Both the position numbers and the translations under genes were made by a program. From Heliocidaris erythrogramma (Eukaryota > Echinodermata > Echinoidea > Camarodonta > Echinometridae): a stretch of DNA of 64,000 bases. The stretch lies in assembly GCA_025617745.1 (NCBI GenBank), contig CM046868.1:21753608-21817607 (forward strand). Reading direction: 5' to 3'. Numbering within the stretch: the first letter of the stretch is position 1; every line of letters begins with the position of its first letter. Below are positions 41,393 through 53,800 of this stretch, piece by piece. The notes below the pieces were generated by a model that had not been told where the DNA came from, did not search any database, and saw only the letters and a program-made list of their open reading frames with translations.

Positions 41393-44300
41393 TATTAATT
41401 CCAATATTTGTTCTAGTCATGTAAAATTGACAAGTTTTTACATTATGACTGTTATGCATATTATTCAGAACACTTTCATATGATATTGAGATGGCACTGG
41501 GATACGATCATCTCTATCAAATGCTTTACATGTAGTTGGTTTAATGATGAATAATGATGAAAATTATAAAGTAACTGGTTACTTTTTGCCTAGAAATAAT
41601 GAAATATGTGGTTAGTTGAATCAACCAGCATCAGATGATCCTATTTAACAGAATATTTTCTTTAAGACTTAGATTATAGACTGTAATTGCATTTTTACTG
41701 CAGTGAACATGATGACTATTAAAGACTTTAAGAGTCAGCTCAATGGCATGGTAATTCCTTATTTCATTGACTATGGAAATCCTTTTCTTTTAATATGTAA
41801 TATATCATTTGATATGCACAAGGCTATTGAAATTGTTTTAGGTTGTTTTTTTTTTGTATGTCTTTCAGAAGATGTTATCGATACAGCATTTACATTTCTC
41901 AAAATGTACTTGCTTTGTGCATCCCCTTTCCCCACGAAATCAGTGCCTCATGATTGTGTTTATTTCTTCTGACAGAAATGATAAACAGACTCCGCCAACC
42001 CCTGAATCATAGTCAAGACTTTTGAGATATCTTTCATGTTCTCACTGTTCTCGCTGCTCCCCAGGGTGTGTTTCTGTTACCAAATTGAGAATGGTTTTAG
42101 ATCATGTTAAGTAACTTTAGAATTACTCTATGGGCTTTTACTGTTTATAATTTAGCTATATTTCTGGATTTCCAGAAACAGCATTAATATATTATTACTA
42201 AATTAATGAAATTGATTTTTGTCTCCATCTCTTTTCCTCTCTGTCTCTATATCTGCATGTCTTTCTATATCTCCGCACATCTCTCTGCCTCAATCTTTCT
42301 CTCTCTTTATGTCTTTCTCTGGTATCCTCTCTATGTCTCTCTGCTTCTGTTTCTTTCCATAATCTGATGTTACTCTGTGTCTCTGTCCTTCTTTCATTCT
42401 CTCTCTCTCTCTCTTTTTCTTTATTTCTCTCCTTTCTTTCTGCTGTGATACAGGATGGTCATCTCATTGAGGCCAGTTTTCTTCTTCCAGCCTTTGGCAA
42501 AGAATATGTACTTGATGTCAGGTTGAATGAGTAAGTACTGAAAATTAATAGAAAATTCTATTGCTGTACACATATACAATGCATACTATTAAACTGAGAA
42601 GTTCATTATTTGATGTAACCAGAGAAATCTGCTTCCAATTTTCACCGCCCCCTCCCATTTCATCTGATTCATGCCCCTCACTACAGAGAAAAACAAAATA
42701 ACACAGAAGCAGTATGTGGTTTGGTTCTCAGAAGTTGTAAAAGAGCTCTAGCAATCTTAAAAGATGCTGTGATAAAATCAAAATGTATTGAAATGAATAC
42801 AAGGAAATGTCACTATTATATAGAAATAAATCTTAAAAGTGATCTTGTTTTCTTCCTCTCTTTCATATGGAATGTAATACATCAGTCATTCAATTTTAAG
42901 TTTCATTGATTCATTAATTATTTTTGAATCATACCATTGATTTTTCTTTACATTTGTAAGGAAGGCCTTTCTGCTATCCAAGGAAATCATATAAGAACAT
43001 AATTATGGATGTCTCCTCCTACCGCATCCCACACCTTTTATGTCCACCCACTTACTAGCAGCCTTTTCACATGAGGGTAAAATTCATCGTATGGAAAGCT
43101 TATTAACTAATCAAATTTTCCCTGTGTGAACATCGATCTATACGATGTTCGTACAGATACGAACTCGCAATCTAAAGACGTGTCAGAGCAGCCTACAGAT
43201 ACAAAGGAGGCAAGAAATTTTTTATGAACAGATATGTCTATAACTGGGCGGAGCTAAGACTGGGCGCTCGCTTTGATTGACATGACCTGCTATTATTATG
43301 GGCAGTGGCCCTACTGCGCATTTAATCAGCAGTGAATCTCTAAAGATTGCACCAAATTTTTGTTTTGTGTGAATGACATTGTATGTAAAGCTTATTAGTT
43401 TAAAGCTCTTTAAACTAATCAGCTCTACAGAATTTCACCCCTGTGTGAAAGTGGGCTAGGTTACAAAATTGTGTTATCATTGAAGTAATAAATTCTTACA
43501 ATAACAAAATGATTCCGGTTAAGACATCTTAAATTTTTTTTTCAATGCTGTTATTGTTGTAGGCCTGCAGCATGTTAATTTGTTTTTTTTTATGGGGCAG
43601 AGATTTCTTATCTGGAAAGACTTATTAAACAAATTTTGGAGTTGGTTTTTACGTATTGTTTCTCTCAATTTTGATATCCTCTTAAATTATCTTTTGTAAT
43701 TAGTGGCAAAAATTAATTGTATTAGATGAAGTTGAGCAGCAGATAGACATTTGTATTCAATGATGCATCAAGTTAGTGAAACATGTTCAGTCAATGTGAG
43801 TGTCATCATTTATTCCATCTGGATAATGACATTTTTACAGGAGGACAGTTCATTGATGAAGTAAACCTCATGAGCAGCCTCAGGCACATTGTATGTTATC
43901 CTCTATGTTACGGCTGGGGAGATATCCACTTCAATAAAACATTTATGCCATACAATATTCATCATATTTCCCCTCTCGATCACATCTTATTATCCACCTC
44001 ATCCATTCACTTAATTCATTGCGAGGTCTGTGTCTCATTTGTAGCTAGACTCCCAGGTACATTGTCAAATTGAAATTAGTCTGGTACAGTGCGTTCATCA
44101 ATTATTTATGGCGAAATAAGGTTATGTTTATATTGCCATATATGAACTAGCTTGATCAGGTTTCACTTTTTAATCGTGTTCTCCTGTCCCTATAATTTGA
44201 GATCCCAGTTGTATTCCCCTTCTTAAGCTTTGAGCTTCAAGGGGCCTAACAGGACAAGGTGATTTCATTTCTCAGATACATGAAGCATTGTTTCCCTTCC

Positions 44301-47300
44301 TTTTTACCTGTCTTCTAAGTATCTGGGCCCGTATTCAATTCAGTACTTAAGAATGAAATATGAGTAGTTTACTTAGTTTTCGGCTGAGATAAAATACTTG
44401 AGCAATTTTGGTATTCAGTTGAATCATTTGGCTAAGTATTTTACCCTAATTCTAAGACAGCTCCCTAGTAGACTTAAGCCAATTACTTGATTGGCAGGTA
44501 TGTGGCTTTCATACATACGCTGAGCAGTACAAGCTGCGCACAAGCAAACCATGTAAGCGTGCATCTACTGTGACGCATTTATTGCGCATGATTTTGGACA
44601 GGATATGTGACGTCACAATGGATATCAGTATTGCCTTAAAGTCGGCTTGCTAAAGTAAAGTGTTTAAATTCAATCTGAATACAAGTTAAGCCAGTTTTCT
44701 TGGCCAAGCCAAATGCTCAGTAAAATGCTAACTTAAAGGGATACGCCACCAGGCGGCCGTGGGGAAAGTCAGGATTGCGTTAGCCCCATTCACTCGTACA
44801 CAAAGTTTGTGCGTCGAACGCGTCCGTTGGACTAAGTGGGATTACATTTCGACTGCACAAAGCTGACCGAATCTTGCACTCGAGCTCGAGCTCGAGCTCA
44901 GGCAGAGTGTACATGTTGTGCCGCGACCAGTCTGTCCGAGGTTTGCGCCTCGCGGGACGACGGCATGATCTGGTAACGATCACGGTGCCCTCTGGCGGCA
45001 TTAAAACGTCTGCGGTTGAGTATCCCTTTAATGGGCTTTTTGATTTGAATACCGCCCCAGGAATATATCTTTTGAAAGATATTTATCATTCAAAACTTGT
45101 GGTCTAACTTTTTTTTTTAAATATCAATACATTTTTTACCCATTTACTCACATGGACATGAGTTGATTATGAGCTTCACTATGAAGCTATAAATTTCCAT
45201 CAAATATCCAAATTTCTTCATCTGCTATACTGAATGCTATGGTAATTAATCAATTTGTCAAGAAGAGAGGGGGGGGGGGGTCAAGTGTAGGTGAAGGTAA
45301 ATGATTTGTTGAATGAGTCACTATTCTAGCTTCATTTTTTGTATCTAAATGTACTCAATCCATTTCTAAATCATCATATGAGGGGCTCTGCTAAACTCTA
45401 AATGTGAGTGGTATATTCAAATATCATTATCAGTGTGGAATTTGAGTAAAGCCATAGGGCATTTAATACAGATCTCTTGTAGTTTAAGTGGTTTGGTACC
45501 CAGTTTTGTGGGCTCACCACAATGATTTGTATGATAATTTGTGGTTGCAAAAATTGTGCATATCCCATATTCATATTGCTAGTTTTAGGAATTATTAAAA
45601 ATGTTAATTTTTAGAAACCATTGCAATTATATTTGAAGGTCCATGGTAAGGTCTTTTGGCACCCCTCCTAACATAGCCAGGCTGCAAGGTAAAATTCACC
45701 TCCCCTCCTCCTTCTCAATGAAAATGTGTTATTTTAAAGGCCAAGTCCACCTCAATATCAAGTTGATTTGAATAAACAGAGGAAAATTAAACAAGCATAG
45801 CAGTAAAAATTTCACTGAAATCGGATGTAAAATATTCCTTATGTATTTTTAGCTCACCTGAGCCTAAGGCTCGAGTGAGCTATTGCGATGGAAATTTGTG
45901 CGTTGTGCGTCGTGCGTCGTCCGTCGTCCGTCGTCCGTTAACTTTTTACATTTTCATCTTCTTCTCCAAAACCCATGATCGGAATTCAACCAAACTTGGT
46001 AGGAATCATCCTTAGGGGTAGGGGACCCAAAGTTGCTAAAATGGTACATGTGGCCCCCAGGGGGGCCCAGGGGGAGGGCCCCCAATTGTAAAAGCTATGT
46101 AAATTTCAAACATCTTCTTCTCCAGAACCAGGCATAGCTCAGACTTGGTATTGTGTATGGAGATACCTCTATAGATGAAGAATGAATGTTGTTCATGAAA
46201 TTTCTCTGAGTGGCCCTATAGGGGCCCTGTGGGGGTAACATATTGGAGGGTGGGGGGGGGGGGGGGGGCGCTGCCAGGCAAAATGTACATTCTGATCTTC
46301 TTCTCCAAAACACATGATCGGAATTCAACCAAACTTGGTAGGAATCATCCTTAGGGGTAGGGGACTCAAAGTTGCTAAAATGGTACATGCGGCCCCCAGG
46401 GGGATCCAGGGGGAGGGCCCCCAATTGTAAAAGCTATGTAAATTTCAAACATCTTCTTCTGCAGAACCAGGCATAGCTCAGACTTGGTATTGTGTATGGA
46501 GATACCTCTATAGATGAAGAATGAATGTTGTTCATGAAATTTCTCTGAGTGGCCCTATAGGGGCCCTGTGGGGGTAACATATTGGAGGGGAGGGGGCGCT
46601 GCCAGGCAAAATGTACATTCTGATCTTCTCCAAAACACATGATCGGAATTCAACCAAACTTGGTAGGAATCATCCTTAGGGGTAGGGGACCCAAAATTGC
46701 TAAAATGGTACATGTGGCCCCCAGGGGGGCCCAGGGGGAAGGCCCCCAATTGTAAAAGCTATGTAAATTTCAAACATCTTCTTCTGCAGAACCAGGCATA
46801 GCTCAGACTTGGTATTGTGTATGGAGATACCTCTATAGATGAAGAATGAATGTTCATGAAATTTCTCTGAGTGGCCCTATAGGGGCCCTGTGGGGGTAAC
46901 ATACTGGAGGGGGGGGGGGGGGGTGGCGGGCGCTGCCAGGCAAAATGTACATTCTGATCTTCTCCAAAACACATGATCGGAATTCAACCAAACTTGGTAG
47001 GACTCATCCTTAGGGGTAGGGGATCCAAAGTTGCTAAAATGGTACATGTGGCCCCCAGGGGGGCCCAGGGGGAGGGCCCCCAAGTGTAAAAGCTATGTAA
47101 ATTTCAAACATCTTCTTCTCCAGAACCAGGAATAGCTCAGACTTGGTATTGTGTATGGAGATACCTCTATAGACAAAAAATGAAAGTTGTTCATGAATTT
47201 TTTCTTGGTGGCCCAATAGGGGGTCTGTGGGGGTAACATACTGGAGGGGGGGGGGGGGGTGGGGCAAGTTGTCCACCATCCATAAACTTTTTACATTTTC

Positions 47301-50300
47301 AGCTTCTTCTCCAAAACCCATGATTGGAATTTAACCGAACTTGGTAGGAAGCTCAGACTTGGTATTGTGTATAGAGATACCTCTATAGATGAAGAATGAA
47401 AGTTGTTCATGTGCTAGAGAGAACATGCACCAGATGTGAATTGATCCACCTCAGGTGAGCGTCGTGCCCCCCGGGGCTCTTGTATTATATGAAATTTCAA
47501 ATATTTCAATTTTTATAGATGTGATAATGAAGAATCCCTTCCTTGTATCAAAATAAGTTACAATAATGATGATTTTACATGTTCCATATGGAGTCAAACC
47601 ATGTTTTACATTATTGAAGCAAAAAATTGAAATATGTGATATTTCATATAATAAAATATATAAGGAAAAGTGAGTGCATGACATCATCGGTTCACTCATT
47701 TTCATACCGCCCATGCTATGCATATCACTGTTTCATGAAATAATGCAAATTTTCAAAATGCCATAACTTTCTTATTTTATATCCGATTTCAGTTAAATTT
47801 TTACTGTTATGCTTGTTTAATTTTACTCTGTTTATTCAAATCAACTTGATATTAGGGTGGACTTGGTCTTTAAAATTCAGAGTCTGTTGTATATACATTG
47901 TACATTCTCACTGTTTCCTCACTTTTTTGAAGAGAGAGAGAGTGAAAAAAAAACCTACCTGGGAGGCTTTTCACAAGTTTCTTTATCTTCTGAACTCCTT
48001 TTTTGATGTTCACATGCCTAGTTACTCTTTCAATGTAGTGTATTCAAAATTTGTAAGCTGCCATACATGTAAGTAAGGCTGATTCTGCCATTGATTATGT
48101 GTGACTTTGGAAATCCCTTTTCTGGACTTCTGATGAATCGTACAAATGTCCTGTTGGTAATGGTGATTTTTGAAAATGTGTGTGATAATCTTTTTTTAAA
48201 AGGTTGTCCCTGAAGTCCTCAGCTAGAGGCCAATGCAGCATTGACAGCAGCTCTGTTTTCGAGTGACCTGCAAATGGAGTCAACCATAACAACCTATCCA
48301 TGATGTTTATAGCAATGTGTTTATTGCATTTAGTTATTAGTGATGTTTTGAACAGGGTTTGTGAAGGAGGCAAGACCCCTGTTTTTATGTTTTCCTTGAG
48401 ATCCCCAGCCAGAGACAGGTGCAGACTTGACTTCAGTTCTGCACAGGAGTAGCCTCTTGTCGAGGCCCTGGCGCTGTTGAAATCATTGGATATGGAGGCC
48501 AAAAAACCCAGGCGCTTGCGCAGAGGGCCTCTTGACACCTGATCTGAATTTCTTTTGTATTTCATTGTTTTGACGAATATTCCGACCAAATTTTGGTCGG
48601 TGAAAATCATCCAATAAGCGCGAGCTACCATGACGTAATGTTAAATATTCATGACTCGACTGCACGCTAGCCCAAAATGGCGTTCAACGTTTCTTCCACG
48701 ACGAGTGATGACGATACTTGTAAGAGCTTAGAATATGCCGCTAGAATGTTGAAGATTGACAGATTCAAAGATTTGCAAGTTGATGCAATCAAATCTGCAC
48801 TTAAAGGACAAGATGTTTTTGTGAATCTGCCTACTGGCTATGGAAAAAGTGTTATTTTTCACGCGCTACCGCTCTGTGCTGATTACCTCCGTGGGTCAGG
48901 GATGGAGAGTGAGACTGTTGCTTTGAATTTGCGAGCTATGCTAGGGCATAGGCCAGGCGGATCCCCCGGGGCCTTGCCGGGCAGTGAAGTTGCTGGTAAC
49001 TCCTTGGTTACATCAGAATTGATGGAGATGCATCTATTGTTGAATGGTGACTTTTATTGCCCATTCTTCATTATTTGTAAATATATGATGATCTCTTGAG
49101 AAATATGTACATTTGTCTTATTTCAAATTACCATGGTTTGTAAGCTAGAGATCGAATTCTTCATAATGTGCTTGTCTGTGAATGTATTTTGAGCAAGAGA
49201 TTTACGTAATCCCCCCCCCAAAAAAATAAAAAAATAATAGACTAGTCCAGAACTGAAGTAAGAAATCCTTGAGATTTCATTGGCCAATTTGCTGGGCGAT
49301 CGCCGTGGTTATCTAACTATTCACGTTTTCATGCATAATTCAGTAGGAAATCGTGCCTCATGAATATATAATTCAGGTCGGGTGTCAAGAGGCCCTACGC
49401 GCAAGCGCCTCGGTTTGCCCCAAGAATTTCAACAGCGCCAGGGCCTCGACAAGAGGCTAGCACAGGAGTGACCTGGAGTGCAAATCAAGTCATCCCCTTA
49501 CATCCTCAACCTAACCTAACTTGACAAATATATTGGTGTGTTCTACGTCTTATTATCTTATTAGTATTTTGGGGAAATATCAGGCCTGAAAGCAAGCCTC
49601 TTGCTTTTTTGTTGCTGTCCCTGGATTTCCCCTGGAATCAGAGGCCAGCTGGAGCCCTGCATGGAAGTGACCTGGAGTGCAAACCAGGTCAATGTCAGAA
49701 TGGTAAAACTTTGGATATTTAGTGGCAAGACTTCATTTTTCAGGCTGATAAAATCAGCAGCCCCAATTCAGTGGTTGACTACTGCTCTGCATGGAAGTGA
49801 CACTAGGCCATACACCAGGTCAACCTCTTCTTACAAAACCTGACATACAGCCCTGGAAAAAATTATTATTATTGAGTAGCAGAAGGGCATTAGGTGTATG
49901 ACAGCTTTGCACTTCTCAGCAAACTTCATGTAAACATGCGCAATGAGGTCAGATGTTTTATAAAAGTGACTGATTCTCAGTGGTTATCGCTTTAGTGGTA
50001 GGAGAGCATTAGTTCTATATGAGCTGTGTAGGCTTTGTACTTCTCCTCAGCAAAGTGTGTGCAAAAGGTGTTTAATGAGCTATCTTCAGGTAGATTGGAA
50101 AATCAATCATTCATTACTGAATCTAAATGAGGTCAGCCAGAGAAGTAAGTTCAATGCCCAGGGGAGTAATATCAACCTTCACAACGTAGGTCAGGATAGT
50201 CCAGCCTACTTACATCTACCAGGGAATATTGATTAACTCTCTCCTTTCGATAGATAGGCTTTGTATTAAATTGCTGTTCTTAATTAAGCCTCATTCACTA

Positions 50301-50808
50301 ATGTTTGTTTGATTGATTTTATTTCTGCATTCAATAGCATGATACAAAATATAATAATACATGTATTACAGAGGAAAAAATGTATAAACATATTGTCAGA
50401 CATTAACAATTTACTTCTTGAATACAAAGAAAATATGTATACAATATATATATATTACCAACATTCATAGAGTGTAGAAGTACATACACAAATGTTTTTA
50501 TCTTGCAGCAGCGTTTCTTTTAGTGATTGATCTTTAACTGATAATTTGATGCTACATGTATAAAGTGACAAAGGTAGATAGATACATATTCATATAGTGC
50601 ATGAAATTGCATAAATTTTGCATAATTTAAATCCAAACTTAGATGAGATTCCAAATTTTAGTTTGAAATTCAACCCTCTGAAGAAGTAGATTGGAGAAAG
50701 GTTCAAAATTATGTGTTAATTTGACACTTATATGACCATTCAAACAAACAAAAAATTAAAATGATTTCATATAATGGTACCCTTTTAGTCACTTTTTATT
50801 TATTATTA

Positions 50809-50843
<35 letters not shown>

Positions 50844-53800
50844 TTATTTATTTATTATTATTATTATTTTTTTTTTTTTTTGGGGGGGGGGGGGGCTGTA
50901 CTTGATTTCTACATAAATCCACATAATTATCAAACCATATCTACAGAATAAAATTCTTCAATGCTTTTTTCCCTCAAGCCTTATTACAAGTATTAACATT
51001 ACTATAGGATTCATAAGCTCTTTATGACAGATCCAACTTCTCTGGGCAATGTTTACATAATTGTGAATTGCAGAAACAGAAGTGTGCAAAATTTGTTTCT
51101 ATAGACCTCTGCAATAAATTTATACAGTTAGATATTAAATACATGTATTTAGAAATAACATTACTAAATCGTAGACACTGCTGAATCGTAGACACTGCTG
51201 TAAATCTAATTTTCTTTTCCCCCAGGTCATGGCGGAATGAAGAAAATAATAATTGAATTTATTCCACTCAATATGTAGATCTAGATGCATTTTCACCTAG
51301 AAAATGATAGGGGTCAACACAGTACAAGATGCATGAAAAATGAGATGCTCCTCCCAGTAGAGATGCCAGCAGATCGGCAAGGCTAACCCCATATGTACTT
51401 GGAGATCCTTGGCTCTCTGCAAACTCTAGAAATTATCCAATTAAATTCTGATCACAGGCAATGCCCCTTTCTAATATGGAGCGTCAATCGATTTGCAAGT
51501 GTGCAACCCAATTCACAAAGGCTGATTTTTGATCATATGGAGAGACAATATAAATAATATAATGGCATAGGCAGGATTTTGAAAAGGGGGGGGGGGGGGT
51601 CAATGGCCCCTCGTGCCCCTTCACTGTTCTCTTGGAGTGAAACAACTTGCAGTTCATTAAAACTACAAAAAAGGACAGATAGTGATTTTATGAAACTGCT
51701 TTCATATTATGATTACTAATTCACTTAGCAATATGATCTAACATATCTGTTCCGAAACTGTTTTGCTAGATGAGTATATAAGTGTATATTTTAATAGAGT
51801 CTGTGAATTAAAAAAAGCAAAGGTTTTATTTTCAGTTGAATGATGTGAATCATTATTGAATTGTCATTATTCAGTGTCCATTTACTGTATTATATTTGGA
51901 AATACATGTACATCACTATTATTTAGATTCAAGCTTGATCTCATAGTAAGTAAATAATTCAGGACTACTATTCCTCTTTATGTTTTTTGTAATCAAGCAC
52001 TAATACCGGATTATTTCTCAGATGTGAATGGCACCACATGTTCAGCCTACAAGCACACTTTGCTCATTACACAGTACAGTGTGTAGGTCACTGCAAGACT
52101 GTCCCTTCGGATTAGATTCCTAAGCCAACTAGAATCAGGGATCAATATTGTAGGACCTTCATCATGTTACATGCATGAGGAGGAGTGTGTGATTTCTTGG
52201 AGAAAGCAGTTACTGTTTATACAAGGAATTCAATTCTCTGGTGCTTTCCATCTTGTCCTTTCCTTATAGCAAGCACAATCAATACATAGATGGCTTGTGA
52301 TATTTATTGTTGATACTTCTAAGTGTTTCCATGACATCATGCTTCTTCTCTAAGTCATGATTAGTCATTTTCGATTTGAAAGGATCTGTTTGTGGTATGA
52401 ATTGAAGAGTGTTATATGGTCAACACTTATTAAGAAGAGGGAGGGTGGGGGAGAGGGCTTTCCATGATTCAATCCACATAAGTAAGGAAGTAGCCCCTGT
52501 AGACTTCAAAGGACACCCCCCCCGCCTTATTCAACTCTCACACAAAAAAAATGGTGGGTGAAATATATATCATGTGGGAAATGCCATATTTGTTACCTTA
52601 ACAAAGAAAATAAGAAATTGGAAAAGAGGAAAAAAATTAGAAATTATCAGCTAGTAAGTTTTTTGTCTATTTTTAAGCTTTTAACCCATTGACTACTGGA
52701 TTCTCTTAATATTCACGTAGGCTTAATACATGAATTACCCGTTTCCCGTATGCTATGGGTTAAAGATAACTTTATTCATAATTCCACTCAAATATGTCAA
52801 ATGATGCGTTAGAAATTTCTGCAGTATGCAGTTTCCCTTTTCCCCGTGCAGTTTTGCATAATTAAAAAATATCAACCCTGTAACAAACTTGCCACATTTT
52901 AATGGAAATGATGTAGAATAGACAATGAAAGAGAAGAGGGGAAAGGGAATGTCGATGTACATTAGAGATATAGAACAAAATGAATAAAGATAACTCCAAT
53001 TTCCAGACATGAAACGGGAAGTTGTCCTCAATGAGAATCCTTTTTTTGTCTGGATATGTTGTTTGGAAGCTATTTATGATTTATTGTGCTGTTTCCTGTA
53101 TAGACTGTTGAATCTATTGCCTTTTCCACAAATTCAAATGGATCCATTTGACCCAAATAAGTACCATCCAGCTGTACCTAAAATCCATATTTCCTCCCTG
53201 AAAATCAAGGGTGTTGAAGCAAAATACTTCTAGCCCTCCACTTTGTGGAGAGAAAAAACAGAACAAAAAAGAACACATTTTAATGACCCTTACACACTGC
53301 TTTACAACATGTGAAAAATTCATCTAAATTTAAAAAAAAATACATGTAGACCTAAGTTGGTAAAATAATGGAGATAAATTGTTAATCCTCTATTGCCAAG
53401 GTTATGTTATGTTACAATAACAACTTTCAAATGAGTTTGTCTTGAAATAATGCACTTTATCACGATTCAAAAGACTTTTGAGAATCATTACCCCATTGTT
53501 TCACTTATAGAAATCATATTGGGATTATGTAATATGTCATTGTCATGTTTGCTCATTTAAATTTGTGATGCGCAAGGCTATCGAAATTGCCTTGGATTGC
53601 TTTTTTTGAAAATCTTTCAGATCTGCCTATTTGTATGTTCGTATGTTCTTAACACCCTCAAAAGCCCTCAGTTATCTATCATTGAAACAGATTATTTTCA
53701 GTTATCGAATATGATGATGGAAAGCGAAATGACTACACCAATCACCATCTTATCTCTTGGTGGAAATTTACCATGGAATGACCATTAAATTGAGGGAAGA

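Larger units (their letters stand above)
31365..42453 (+). other. Intron 2 of the ADAM gene (11.1 kb)
   Basis: GTAAGG...GATACAG borders. It contains small inverted-repeat elements at 32184, 37511, 38390 and 38547, G runs at 32805 and 38128, purine- and pyrimidine-rich simple repeats at 38200-38275, 40930-41000, 41340-41392 and 42220-42440, and a 150-bp segment at 41721 related to one in intron 3. In 32559-37506 and 39000-41700 I recognise no gene; a 152-codon frame on the minus strand at 39854-40312 has no family features. Confidence 0.8.
45738..47869. mobile_element. TTAA fold-back element split by a nested element
   Basis: The outer ends AGGCCAAGTCCACCTCAA and ATTAGGGTGGACTTGGTCT, flanked by TTAA at 45734-45737 and 47870-47873, and the remaining arm sequence (for example AAGTGAGTGCATGACATCAT, 47667 onward) show this is a relative of the element at 11309-11910. 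Its left arm has lost an internal part and is interrupted at about 45850 by the element 45851-47482. Confidence 0.8.
48191..49835. repeat. Degenerate ~190-bp tandem repeats, interrupted by an insertion
   Basis: Four diverged copies share a GTCCCTG...GAGGCCAG...CTGCAC/T.GGAAGTGACCTGGAGTGCAAA core: one near 48200-48290, one split between 48375-48449 and 49460-49500, one at about 49610-49690 and one at about 49750-49825. Removing 48450-49459 plus one copy of the 9-bp duplication restores a normal spacing of just under 200 bp between the second copy and its neighbours. A minus-strand frame of 178 codons over this array is an artefact. Confidence 0.65.

Noticed and set aside
46095-47321. Series of similar minus-strand ORFs (proline-rich, 64-109 codons)
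   Set aside because: They are translations of the 335-bp tandem units, with proline runs from the G tracts.
48095-48631. Minus-strand ORF of 178 codons, the longest frame in the window
   Set aside because: It runs from the degenerate tandem repeat through the inserted element's border, so its sequence could not have existed as one gene before the insertion. Internal similarity comes from the repeat units.
51560-51610. CATAGGCAGGATTTT followed by a G14 run, resembling the hAT-like end at 63527
   Set aside because: The match is partial and no partner end or duplication is visible.
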